Source of the DNA: JABSOG01 sp965277695
GTDB taxonomy: Bacteria; Pseudomonadota; Gammaproteobacteria; Enterobacterales; Alteromonadaceae
Length of the DNA: 64,000 nucleotides
Direction: 5' to 3'
NCBI GenBank assembly: GCA_965277695.1
Contig: CBDIDQ010000019.1
Location: 124,001-188,000, forward strand
The notes under the pieces were generated by a model that ran no database searches, was not told where the DNA came from, and worked only from the letters and a program-made list of their open reading frames with translations. Within the stretch, counting starts at the first letter, position 1. Each line of letters begins with the position of its first letter. Positions 26,243 to 33,624 of the stretch are shown piece by piece. The position numbers were made by a program, and so were the translations under genes.

Positions 26243-27831
26243 AGGGTCGGTTCTTCTCTCAATTTACGTTTAAGTTTTTTACCCGTGGCACCGACATTTT
26301 CATGGGCCGATTCAAACGTTAACTGAGTCAGTTGCGGATGATTATTGATGCTTAACAGTTGATTCAGTTGAGCCAGCAAGTCGAGGTCAGCGATATAGTC
26401 TGCTTTCATTTCGATGGCGATAGTGGCTGTTTGTAAACCAGACTCAGCAACAACGCCGAAGATGCTGCATTCAAAGATGTCATCACGGTTACTCAAAATC
26501 AGTTCTTCAACTAAGCAGCTGTACAAAGGACCTTCGCTGGTGGTGATTTTGTCGCTGATACGGTCAACGTGGAAGAATTGGCCATTGCCGTCGCGATAAC
26601 CCAAATCACCAGTTAACCAGTAGCCACCGAGACGATTTTTCTCGGTTAACAAATGGTTGTTCCAGTAACCAGCAGTAACGGATTCAGATTTAACCCCTAA
26701 GTAACCGACGGTGTTGCTGGCTGCGGGTTTGCCTTGTTGGTCAAGAATTTCACATTGTACCCAGCTGAATGGTTTGCCGATGCTGCGTTTGTAATCATTG
26801 CTAAATGGGGTGTGGATGTTGCGGAACATGGCAAAACCAAATTCAGAAGAACCAAGGTTGTCGATGAAAATTGAACCTTTGGTTGGCTGACCTTTGATCA
26901 CGCAGTTACCTAGGCTGATAAGTTTGCGAATGTGTGGTTCGTGGTTAGCGTCGCCGGTGCTGATCCAATAAGACAAGCTGGCAAAATCATCCGGGTTAAG
27001 CTCAAGACGGCATAAGTCAGTAAAGGTTTTTGGAAAAGCAACCATCAACTGAGGTTTGAAGCTTTTAGTGGCAGCGATGATATCTGCTGGTTCTTTTTCA
27101 CTTTGAATCCGTACCGTCACTCCACGTAACAAGCTAGACATTAAGATGCTGATAGCCGCACTGTGTGAATGAGGCAGGGCACATAAAATTGAATCACCGA
27201 CTTGCTTATCTAGTTGCGATTGCACTCCAACATAAAAACCGTTATGGGTGAAAATAACCGCTTTTGGAATGCCGGTAGTACCTGAGGTATGCGCTAACAA
27301 AGCGACGTCATCTTTAGTATGAGTGAAAGGCATTGAAGGTTTGCCATCAGCTGTTACAACCGCACGTTCAAGCAGCATAGTGGTCATTTGTTGACTGGCT
27401 AGTGGCGCTTTAATTGCTGGGCTTAGTTGGGCTTCCATCATGATATGGCTAGCACCGACGCGGCGAATGAATTCAGCGACAATTTCAGGCGCTAGGTTGT
27501 GGTTGATGCTAACAGGGATAGCGCCCAAACGAGTTAAGGCCAAAAAGTGAATGAAAGTGTTGAAGTTATCAGCAAAGTACAAGGCTACTGGGTCTTTCGG
27601 TGCGATGTTTTGTGCTTCGTAATAAGCCGCCCAGGCATCGGCGTTGCGAATCAAATCGGCCAAGCTAAAAGAAGCTCGCCATTCGCCAGAAACATCTTTG
27701 ATCGGCATATCTAGGAAGATGCAAGGTGTGGTTTGATCAACGTCCATATCGGCTAGTTGATAAAGAAAGTTACCGGCACCTAATTCATAGTTACGTTGGA
27801 CTGATTGGATAAATGATTTGCTGTATTTCAT
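26239..27831 (-). CDS. AMP-binding (ANL) acyl-CoA synthetase/ligase, second copy
   Basis: 530 aa. ANL motifs are the P-loop LLAHTSGTTGIPKAV, the A5-like region DNLGSSEFGFAMF, GYWLTGDLGYRD and the C-terminal lysine region GATGKKLKRKL. It adenylates a carboxylic acid and transfers it to CoA or another acceptor. It is not a close relative of the benzoate-type ligase at 30002-31576. It starts 57 bp after trpG and overlaps the GST gene by four bases. Confidence 0.88.
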   Translation of the reverse strand: MKYSKSFIQSVQRNYELGAGNFLYQLADMDVDQTTPCIFLDMPIKDVSGEWRASFSLADLIRNADAWAAYYEAQNIAPKDPVALYFADNFNTFIHFLALTRLGAIPVSINHNLAPEIVAEFIRRVGASHIMMEAQLSPAIKAPLASQQMTTMLLERAVVTADGKPSMPFTHTKDDVALLAHTSGTTGIPKAVIFTHNGFYVGVQSQLDKQVGDSILCALPHSHSAAISILMSSLLRGVTVRIQSEKEPADIIAATKSFKPQLMVAFPKTFTDLCRLELNPDDFASLSYWISTGDANHEPHIRKLISLGNCVIKGQPTKGSIFIDNLGSSEFGFAMFRNIHTPFSNDYKRSIGKPFSWVQCEILDQQGKPAASNTVGYLGVKSESVTAGYWNNHLLTEKNRLGGYWLTGDLGYRDGNGQFFHVDRISDKITTSEGPLYSCLVEELILSNRDDIFECSIFGVVAESGLQTATIAIEMKADYIADLDLLAQLNQLLSINNHPQLTQLTFESAHENVGATGKKLKRKLREEPTL

Positions 27832-27888
27832 GATTATGTTCTCTGTTTAAATTGTTGTAGGCGGTGGATTTATCCCCGCTCAAAATAG

Positions 27889-28485
27889 TTAAGCTGCGAT
27901 GGCCATTGGGCTTAAGCCAGTGGCGATCAAAAAGTTGTTCAGTATCTGTTTGCCAAAGTCAGTGGCGACTGATTCTGGATGAAACTGAATGCCATAAATC
28001 GGCAGGTGTTTATGCTCAAGGGCCATTACTTCTTCGACGCCTTCATCAGCACTAACGGCACTGGCAATCAAAGGTTTTGCCAACGGCTGTTGCACAATCA
28101 AACTGTGATATCTGGCGACCATTTGGTTCTCAGGGGTGCCAGCAAATAACGCTGATTGGTTATGACGAATGGGTGAGCGTTTGCCGTGCATCACTTTGTC
28201 GGCTTTCACCACTTCATGGCCAAATGCTTCGCCAATACATTGATGGCCTAAACAGATGCCTAAAATCGGCAGTTTGCCAGCGAAGTATTTAATCGCTTCA
28301 ATCGATATGCCCGCTTGCTTTGGCGACGACGGTCCAGGTGAAACGATAAGCCCGGTGGCGATGGCTTCGATTTCGGCCAATGAGGTTTGGTCATTTGGCA
28401 CCACTGTGACTTGTTGACCTAGTTCCATAAAATACTGTGCAAGGTTATAGGTAAATGAATCGTAGTTATCAATAATGACTAGCAT
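27889..28485 (-). CDS. trpG: Anthranilate synthase glutamine amidotransferase subunit
   Basis: 198 aa class I glutamine amidotransferase of the TrpG/PabA type. Motifs: IIDNYDSFTYNL, SPGPSSP, the nucleophile Cys78 in GICLGHQ, and the His-Glu pair in IYGIQFHPES. It supplies ammonia to the TrpE subunit, with whose stop codon its ATG overlaps (TAATG), indicating coupled translation. TrpG and PabA cannot be separated by motif alone; the adjacent TrpE-like partner favours anthranilate synthesis. Confidence 0.92.
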   Translation of the reverse strand: MLVIIDNYDSFTYNLAQYFMELGQQVTVVPNDQTSLAEIEAIATGLIVSPGPSSPKQAGISIEAIKYFAGKLPILGICLGHQCIGEAFGHEVVKADKVMHGKRSPIRHNQSALFAGTPENQMVARYHSLIVQQPLAKPLIASAVSADEGVEEVMALEHKHLPIYGIQFHPESVATDFGKQILNNFLIATGLSPMAIAA

Positions 28486-30002
28486 TACGCCACCTCTTTG
28501 TTAGCAGTTGTTTTAGGTGCTGTTGTATTAGGTGAAAAGGAATAAGGTACATTGGCACTGACCAGTTTTCTCAAATTGGCATTTTTGTGCATGGTTTCTT
28601 CCCATTCCAGTCGTGGTTTGGAATCGTTGACAATGCCAGCCCCTGATTGAAAATAAATCCGTTGGTCTTTTTTCACTGCGGTGCGAATAGTGATGGCTAA
28701 ATTAAGGTTGCCGTTAAAGTCGATGTAACCCAAACCACCACCATAAATGCCACGTTTAGTTGATTCGAACTCATCCAAAATCTGTACTGCACGAACCTTC
28801 GGTGCGCCGACTAAAGTGCCTGCGGGCAAAGTGGCGGCAATCACTTTTACCGGTGAAATCGATTGGCGTTGTGCTTTTACCGTTGAGGTGATGTGCATTA
28901 CATTGCTGTATCGCTCAACTTGCATTTGACGAGTGACTTTGACGCTGCCAGGTTTGGCGACACGGCCTAAATCGTTACGTGCCAAGTCAATGAGCATCAG
29001 GTGTTCGGCACATTCTTTTTCATCGGCAAGTAATTCTAGCTCTAAGGCGATGTCTTCTTGCTCGGTGATACCACGACGACGAGTACCAGCCATTGGGCTT
29101 GACGTTAAGGTGTCTTGATAACATTGAATGAGGGTTTCTGGTGAACAACCTACAATGTCATAATCGCCAAACGATACTAGGTATTGATAAGGAGCCGGGC
29201 TTAATTCGACCAGCTGGTTGAAACATTCCAATGCTGAGCCATGGTAATCACCCGCCATACGTTGGGACAATACCGCCTGCATGATCTCGCCTTCGGTGAT
29301 GTAATGTTTGATTTTTTCTACTGCACTTTCAAAGTCACGTTGTGGATATTCATGACGTACAGGTGCTGCTGCACTGCGTTTGTCCGATTTCACATCGGTG
29401 CTAATAAACGGGCAGTCTGGCAAAGCTTCATCAGTGGCGGTATAAGCCAACCAATGAGCCGTTTGGTTTTTATGATCTAAGACCAATAGATGACGCGGTA
29501 CAAACAAGCGAATATCAGCAATGTTCAGTTCGTCTTTCACATGGGTTGGCAGTGCCAATTTATGTGGGAAGACATAACGAATGGTGTCGTAACCAAAGTA
29601 ACCGAACCAGCCGCCGTGAAAACAATCAAACTCGGCAGGGGTTTGGCAATTAACGCTTTGTACAATGCCATCAACCACATCAATGACGTTTTCGCCGCTC
29701 TTGATATTCTGGGGGGTAAAGTCACTGATTTCACCATTTTGTTCCAGGCTGATTTGACCATCACTAACGCTCAATTCAAGCAATGATTGATAACCAATCA
29801 CGCTGTAACGTGGCGGTCGGCTGTCTTCATCATTGGCGTTATATTCAAAGATGAAACGATGTTGATCGGCGGCTAAGTTGGCAAAACTGTTATCAATACT
29901 TAGCCCGGCATAATCAAGCGCTGTTGCTGTTGAGGTCAAAGTTGTTGAGGTCAAAGTTGTTGAGGTCAAAGTTGTTTTTAAGGTATTGGTTAAAGCTTTC
30001 AT
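28485..30002 (-). CDS. trpE: Anthranilate synthase component I, probably pathway-specific
   Basis: 505 aa from ATG 30002, which overlaps the stop of the upstream ligase as TAATG; an open extension further upstream lies inside that ligase. The chorismate-binding core is intact: HGGWFGYFGYD, GEIMQAVLSQRM, SPMAGTRRRG, LIDLARNDLGRV, PAGTLVGAPKVRA, KRGIYGGG, FQSGAGIV. The PAGT form separates TrpE from PabB. At the N-terminal tryptophan-inhibition site, the usual LLES is replaced by IFEY, followed by the expected RYSVIG, which suggests loss of feedback control. The first 25 residues contain an in-frame TTLTS tandem repeat. It turns chorismate and glutamine-derived ammonia into anthranilate. Confidence 0.9.
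   Translation of the reverse strand: MKALTNTLKTTLTSTTLTSTTLTSTATALDYAGLSIDNSFANLAADQHRFIFEYNANDEDSRPPRYSVIGYQSLLELSVSDGQISLEQNGEISDFTPQNIKSGENVIDVVDGIVQSVNCQTPAEFDCFHGGWFGYFGYDTIRYVFPHKLALPTHVKDELNIADIRLFVPRHLLVLDHKNQTAHWLAYTATDEALPDCPFISTDVKSDKRSAAAPVRHEYPQRDFESAVEKIKHYITEGEIMQAVLSQRMAGDYHGSALECFNQLVELSPAPYQYLVSFGDYDIVGCSPETLIQCYQDTLTSSPMAGTRRRGITEQEDIALELELLADEKECAEHLMLIDLARNDLGRVAKPGSVKVTRQMQVERYSNVMHITSTVKAQRQSISPVKVIAATLPAGTLVGAPKVRAVQILDEFESTKRGIYGGGLGYIDFNGNLNLAITIRTAVKKDQRIYFQSGAGIVNDSKPRLEWEETMHKNANLRKLVSANVPYSFSPNTTAPKTTANKEVA
29929..29975 (-). repeat. In-frame 15-bp tandem repeat at the trpE N-terminus
   Basis: Three copies of a 15-bp unit (GTTGAGGTCAAAGTT on the plus strand) encode TTLTS repeats ahead of the conserved domain. 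Confidence 0.85.
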
Positions 30003-31576
30003 TAACTGACTCTCCTGTATACGGCTGTCACTGTGTCGTTGGCCATTTGGCTCAAGGCCCGACGGTCTAATTTTCCGTTGGCGTTGCGAGGCAACTGGTC
30101 CAACTGTTGTACGCTGATAGGACAGCGATATGAGGGAAACTCCTGACGGCACCAGCTCATTAAGTTGCCAGTCGGTAAACTGACTCCCTCACGGGTGGTA
30201 ATAAACAAGTAACCATAAGTCAGGCCGTTTTCGATTTGGTAAGGCACCATGATGGCTTCAACCAAACTGCCAAACTGGGCTAAAATGGCGGCTTCAACCA
30301 ATACTGGGTTAACCCAGCGACCGTTGACTTTAAAAAGGTCATCGGTACGTCCTTTGTAAACCAATGCACCGGCAGCGTTTTGTTGGAACATGTCACCACT
30401 GTCATACCAGCCATTGTTAAATTTGTGGGCGGTGGCGGTTTCATTGCGCCAGTAACCGGCCGCAACACTAGGTCCTTTAATTAATAAACTGCCAACTTCG
30501 CCGCTAGGCACTTCTTCACCACAGTCATCAACCAATTTGGTTTGATAACCAGATAATGGATAACCGGTTTCGCCTGCTTGCGCTTTGTCTGGCGAGTTGG
30601 CGATAAAGATGTGACATAACTCGGTGGCTCCAATGCCGTTTAACAATTCAATGCCTTGACGCTGATAAGCGCGAAACAGTTTTCTTGGCAATGGTGAGCC
30701 AGCTGATAAGGCGATGTTGACGCTAGCAAATAAATTACTCTTTATATTGGTGGCTGAAGGCTCTTTAGATGTATCGTCAAGTAACGCTTGATACATTGCC
30801 GGTACACCACCGAACACAGTTGGTTTGTGTTGCAGCAAGTTAGCTTTGACGCGCTCTGGCGTCGGCCATTCGTTGTCTAAAACGGCTGTTGCGCCCAGTG
30901 ACAAAGGAAACAACAAGCTGTTGCCCATGCCGTAACCAAAGAACAACTTAGCCACTGAATAAAACACCGCGTTGCTGTCTAGGGTTAACCACTGTTGACA
31001 GACTTGCTCGGCACTGGATAACGCGCTTAAAGCGGTGTGCGTAACCAGTTTTGGTTTTCCGGTTGAGCCTGAGGTCGACTGGAAGAAACACGCGGTTTGT
31101 GCGGTTTGGTAATGAAAAACAAAATCGCTGTGGTCCTTGTTGTTATTACAGTTATTACAGTTATCGCTGCCATTTGATAGCAACTGTTGATAGTCACCGC
31201 CTTTACAGGCGATTGTTTGGGCATTGAACATCACTTTGCCGTCTTGCTCAGTAACCAACATGCTGGCCTGGGCGGTATCTAGCAGATGTTGCAAGGTTGG
31301 TTGATCCAGTTTTGGATTGACCAACAAGGGTCTGGCACCGATGGCGCAGCAGCTTAAAAAGGTGACGACTGAGGCGATGCTGTCATTCAGACCAACAACT
31401 AGGCTCATGCCTGCTTTAATTCCTGCTTGTTGTAAACCAAGGCTCAGCTTGATCACGTCTTGGTAAAGTGCCTTGTAACTGACTGAGCTGTCACCGACCA
31501 GGAAGCAGGCTTTGCTGCTGTGCTGGTGCGGTTTTAACAACGCCTCGGTCAGATTGATGAGTTGAGTCGCTTTCAT
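30002..31576 (-). CDS. Benzoate/anthranilate-CoA ligase-like enzyme
   Basis: 524 aa ANL enzyme. The P-loop is QSTSGSTGKPKLVTH; the segment SVAKLFFGYGMGNSLLFPLS followed by LGATAVLDNEWPTPE is characteristic of the benzoate-CoA ligase family, which includes anthranilate-activating PqsA. Later motifs are GIGATELCHIF, GWYDSGDMF and the catalytic lysine in RNANGKLDRR. It lies between DAHP synthase (5 bp away) and trpE (overlapping TAATG), so its natural substrate is probably the anthranilate made by TrpE/TrpG. An Asn/Cys-rich insert (NCNNCNNNKD) near residue 145 is unusual. Confidence 0.87.
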   Translation of the reverse strand: MKATQLINLTEALLKPHQHSSKACFLVGDSSVSYKALYQDVIKLSLGLQQAGIKAGMSLVVGLNDSIASVVTFLSCCAIGARPLLVNPKLDQPTLQHLLDTAQASMLVTEQDGKVMFNAQTIACKGGDYQQLLSNGSDNCNNCNNNKDHSDFVFHYQTAQTACFFQSTSGSTGKPKLVTHTALSALSSAEQVCQQWLTLDSNAVFYSVAKLFFGYGMGNSLLFPLSLGATAVLDNEWPTPERVKANLLQHKPTVFGGVPAMYQALLDDTSKEPSATNIKSNLFASVNIALSAGSPLPRKLFRAYQRQGIELLNGIGATELCHIFIANSPDKAQAGETGYPLSGYQTKLVDDCGEEVPSGEVGSLLIKGPSVAAGYWRNETATAHKFNNGWYDSGDMFQQNAAGALVYKGRTDDLFKVNGRWVNPVLVEAAILAQFGSLVEAIMVPYQIENGLTYGYLFITTREGVSLPTGNLMSWCRQEFPSYRCPISVQQLDQLPRNANGKLDRRALSQMANDTVTAVYRRVS

Positions 31577-31581
31577 GGTGA

Positions 31582-32856
31582 TTACTCCACGCTCTCGGTA
31601 GTCGGGGTGAGTGTTGTTGAGTTAACTGATTCATTGGTTTTTAACGAACGTCTCAGTAACTGGGTTGCTTGAGCAAGATTTAATCTTGGGTCAACGGCGG
31701 TGGCGTAGTTGCGTTCTAAAGATTCAACATTGGCCTCGACGTTAACGCCAACACATTCAGTGACGTCACAACCAGTCGCTTCTAAGTGCAAACCGCCTAA
31801 GTGACTGCCGCAACGCTCATGAGCGGCCATTTGACCACTGATTTCGGCGTGCATGTCGTCGATATAACGGGTTTTGTAAGCGCCCAATGATTTAGTGTTA
31901 CCGTGCATTGGGTCGCACAACCATAAATGACGACGACCACTGTCGTTAACCATGCGCACTAGCTTTTCTGCCTCAGCGGCATTGTCGCTGCCTAAGCGGG
32001 TGATAAGGGTCAGGCGACCGGCGATGTTGTCTGGGTCCAATTTGTCGAGCACTTTAAGTAAGTCGCTGTTGATTTGGTCGATGCCAACTTTCAAACCAAT
32101 TGGGTTACTGATGGATGCCAGGTAATCACAAGCTGGGCTGTTGATAGCGGCAGTGCGCATTCCGACCCATAAAAAGTGTGCGCCAAGGTTAAAGCGCTTG
32201 TCGCCAACCTGATGAGTCAAGGCTTGTTCATAGTCCATTGATAAAGCTTCATGACTGGTGAAGAACGGGTAAGGGGCAGTGACAGTGAATAAGTCGCTGT
32301 TGCTGCTGGTATTGCTTCTTTTGCTGTTGGTATCGTTCAACCAGCTTTGTGACAAACTTAATTCCTGCATATGGCTGCGCAAGTAGTTAAGCGTTAAAGC
32401 CGAATATTGTACGCCTTGCAGCAAGCGGCGAGGGTCAGCTTCACGTGCTTGGGCTGTTGCTGGGGCACCATTAATCAAGTCACCGCGATAGGTCAGCATT
32501 TCAACACCATCAACTGTTTGTGTAGCTTGTGAGCGAGGTTTGGCATATTGCCCAGCGATGCGAGCTAATATAGTCACTGGTAGTTTTTTCTGCTGGTCAA
32601 TCTCTTTGGCGCAAGCCGAGAACAGGTTGATTTTGTTTTGCACAACGGTTTGGCTACATTCGCTGAATTGTTCAGCACAATCGCCTAGTTGGAGTAAAAA
32701 GCGACGGCCGGCGGCGGCTTGTGCTAAATCATTTTGTAATGCTTTTACCTCTGCTGCGGTAACTAGCGGCGGTAATTGCTGCAACTCACTACATACGGCG
32801 GCTAATTGGTCTTGGTCGCGGTATTCGACAAACTGTTTTTTAAATTGCTGGTCCAT
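31582..32856 (-). CDS. Class II DAHP synthase, secondary-metabolite (PhzC-like) type
   Basis: 424 aa. It makes the first shikimate-pathway intermediate from PEP and erythrose-4-phosphate. Class II (plant/PhzC) features: GRRFLLQLGDCAEQF, LARIAGQYAKPRS, YRGDLINGA, GAHFLWVGMRTA, SNPIGLKVG, RLTLITRLG, WLCDPMHGN, HLGGLHLEATG. It lacks the N-terminal extension of the plant/mycobacterial regulated forms, as in PhzC. It leads a tightly packed run with CoA ligase, trpE and trpG, the expected way to boost chorismate supply for a product. Confidence 0.9.
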   Translation of the reverse strand: MDQQFKKQFVEYRDQDQLAAVCSELQQLPPLVTAAEVKALQNDLAQAAAGRRFLLQLGDCAEQFSECSQTVVQNKINLFSACAKEIDQQKKLPVTILARIAGQYAKPRSQATQTVDGVEMLTYRGDLINGAPATAQAREADPRRLLQGVQYSALTLNYLRSHMQELSLSQSWLNDTNSKRSNTSSNSDLFTVTAPYPFFTSHEALSMDYEQALTHQVGDKRFNLGAHFLWVGMRTAAINSPACDYLASISNPIGLKVGIDQINSDLLKVLDKLDPDNIAGRLTLITRLGSDNAAEAEKLVRMVNDSGRRHLWLCDPMHGNTKSLGAYKTRYIDDMHAEISGQMAAHERCGSHLGGLHLEATGCDVTECVGVNVEANVESLERNYATAVDPRLNLAQATQLLRRSLKTNESVNSTTLTPTTESVE

Positions 32857-33624
32857 AATGTTTCAATCCACTTGGTTAAGGTTTAAATTTCCCGGCTACA
32901 AAAGTCTTTGTATTTCATGGGGTTAGTTATGTACTTCGTTTTGGTGAGGCCATTCTGACAAATCTTTATGCGGTGATACCAGTGAGTAATTATTACATTT
33001 TGTGAGTGCCTGTTTTTAGCGGGTCCAAGGCGCTGTTACACATGTCAAAACAGGAAAATGCGTGAAATATCATAAGATCACATAAGATTACATCGGTGTT
33101 ATCAGATGATATGTTGAGGTTCGGTGGCGTCTTATCGGGATTGTGGCTTGTGTTTGGGAAATGTTAGGTGTTTTTGCTTTGCAATTTAAAAATTGCTGGT
33201 GGCATTTTGATAATTTGCTGGTTGTCATTGGGGGGTTGTCGTAGAGGATAATTTATTCTCGTTTTTTGGAGTTGTCATTGGGGGGGGGGGGTTGTTGTTG
33301 ATGAGAATTCATTCTCGTGTTTTGAGGGTTGGTGGGGGCGGGCAGTCTACGGTCGCTCTGGCTCCCTACGCGAATAAATTCGCGTCTACGTTTGATGAAC
33401 GGTTGAGGTGATGGTGTAATTCATCCGTGAATGTTTGTAAAGAATGTTGAGAGTTGTCGTAGACGAGAATTTATTCTCGTTTTTTTGGCGTTGTCATTAG
33501 GAGTTGTTGTTGATGAGAATTCATTTTCGTGTTTTGAGGGTTGGTGGGGGCGGGCGATCTACGGTCGCTTTGGCTCCCTACGCGAATAAATTCGTGTCTA
33601 CGTTTGTAATGCATGTTGGTATTT
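32857..33624. other. 768-bp intergenic region upstream of the anthranilate cluster
   Basis: No gene is seen. The left 380 bp should hold the promoter of the DAHP synthase operon, but no confident box could be chosen. The right part (33241-33604) is a duplicated block of REP-like elements with a run of 12 G (33280-33291). Confidence 0.6.
33241..33604. repeat. Duplicated cluster of REP-like palindromes
   Basis: Two direct copies of a block of about 150 bp (33241-33390 and 33459-33604; offset 218). Each contains a GTAG-headed palindrome ending TTTATTCTCG, a GATGAGAATTCATT palindrome, a G-rich stretch, and CTACGCGAATAAATTCG followed by CGTCTACG or TGTCTACG. The copies differ at scattered positions. 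Confidence 0.8.

Noticed and set aside
28485..30152. Longer trpE start at 30152
   Set aside because: The extra 50 codons lie inside the upstream ligase gene, whereas ATG 30002 overlaps that gene's stop as TAATG.
24058..32856. Standard alkyl-quinolone (pqs) cluster
   Set aside because: A PqsA-like ligase and anthranilate synthase are present, but no ketosynthase (PqsB/C/D) or PqsE-like gene is seen.
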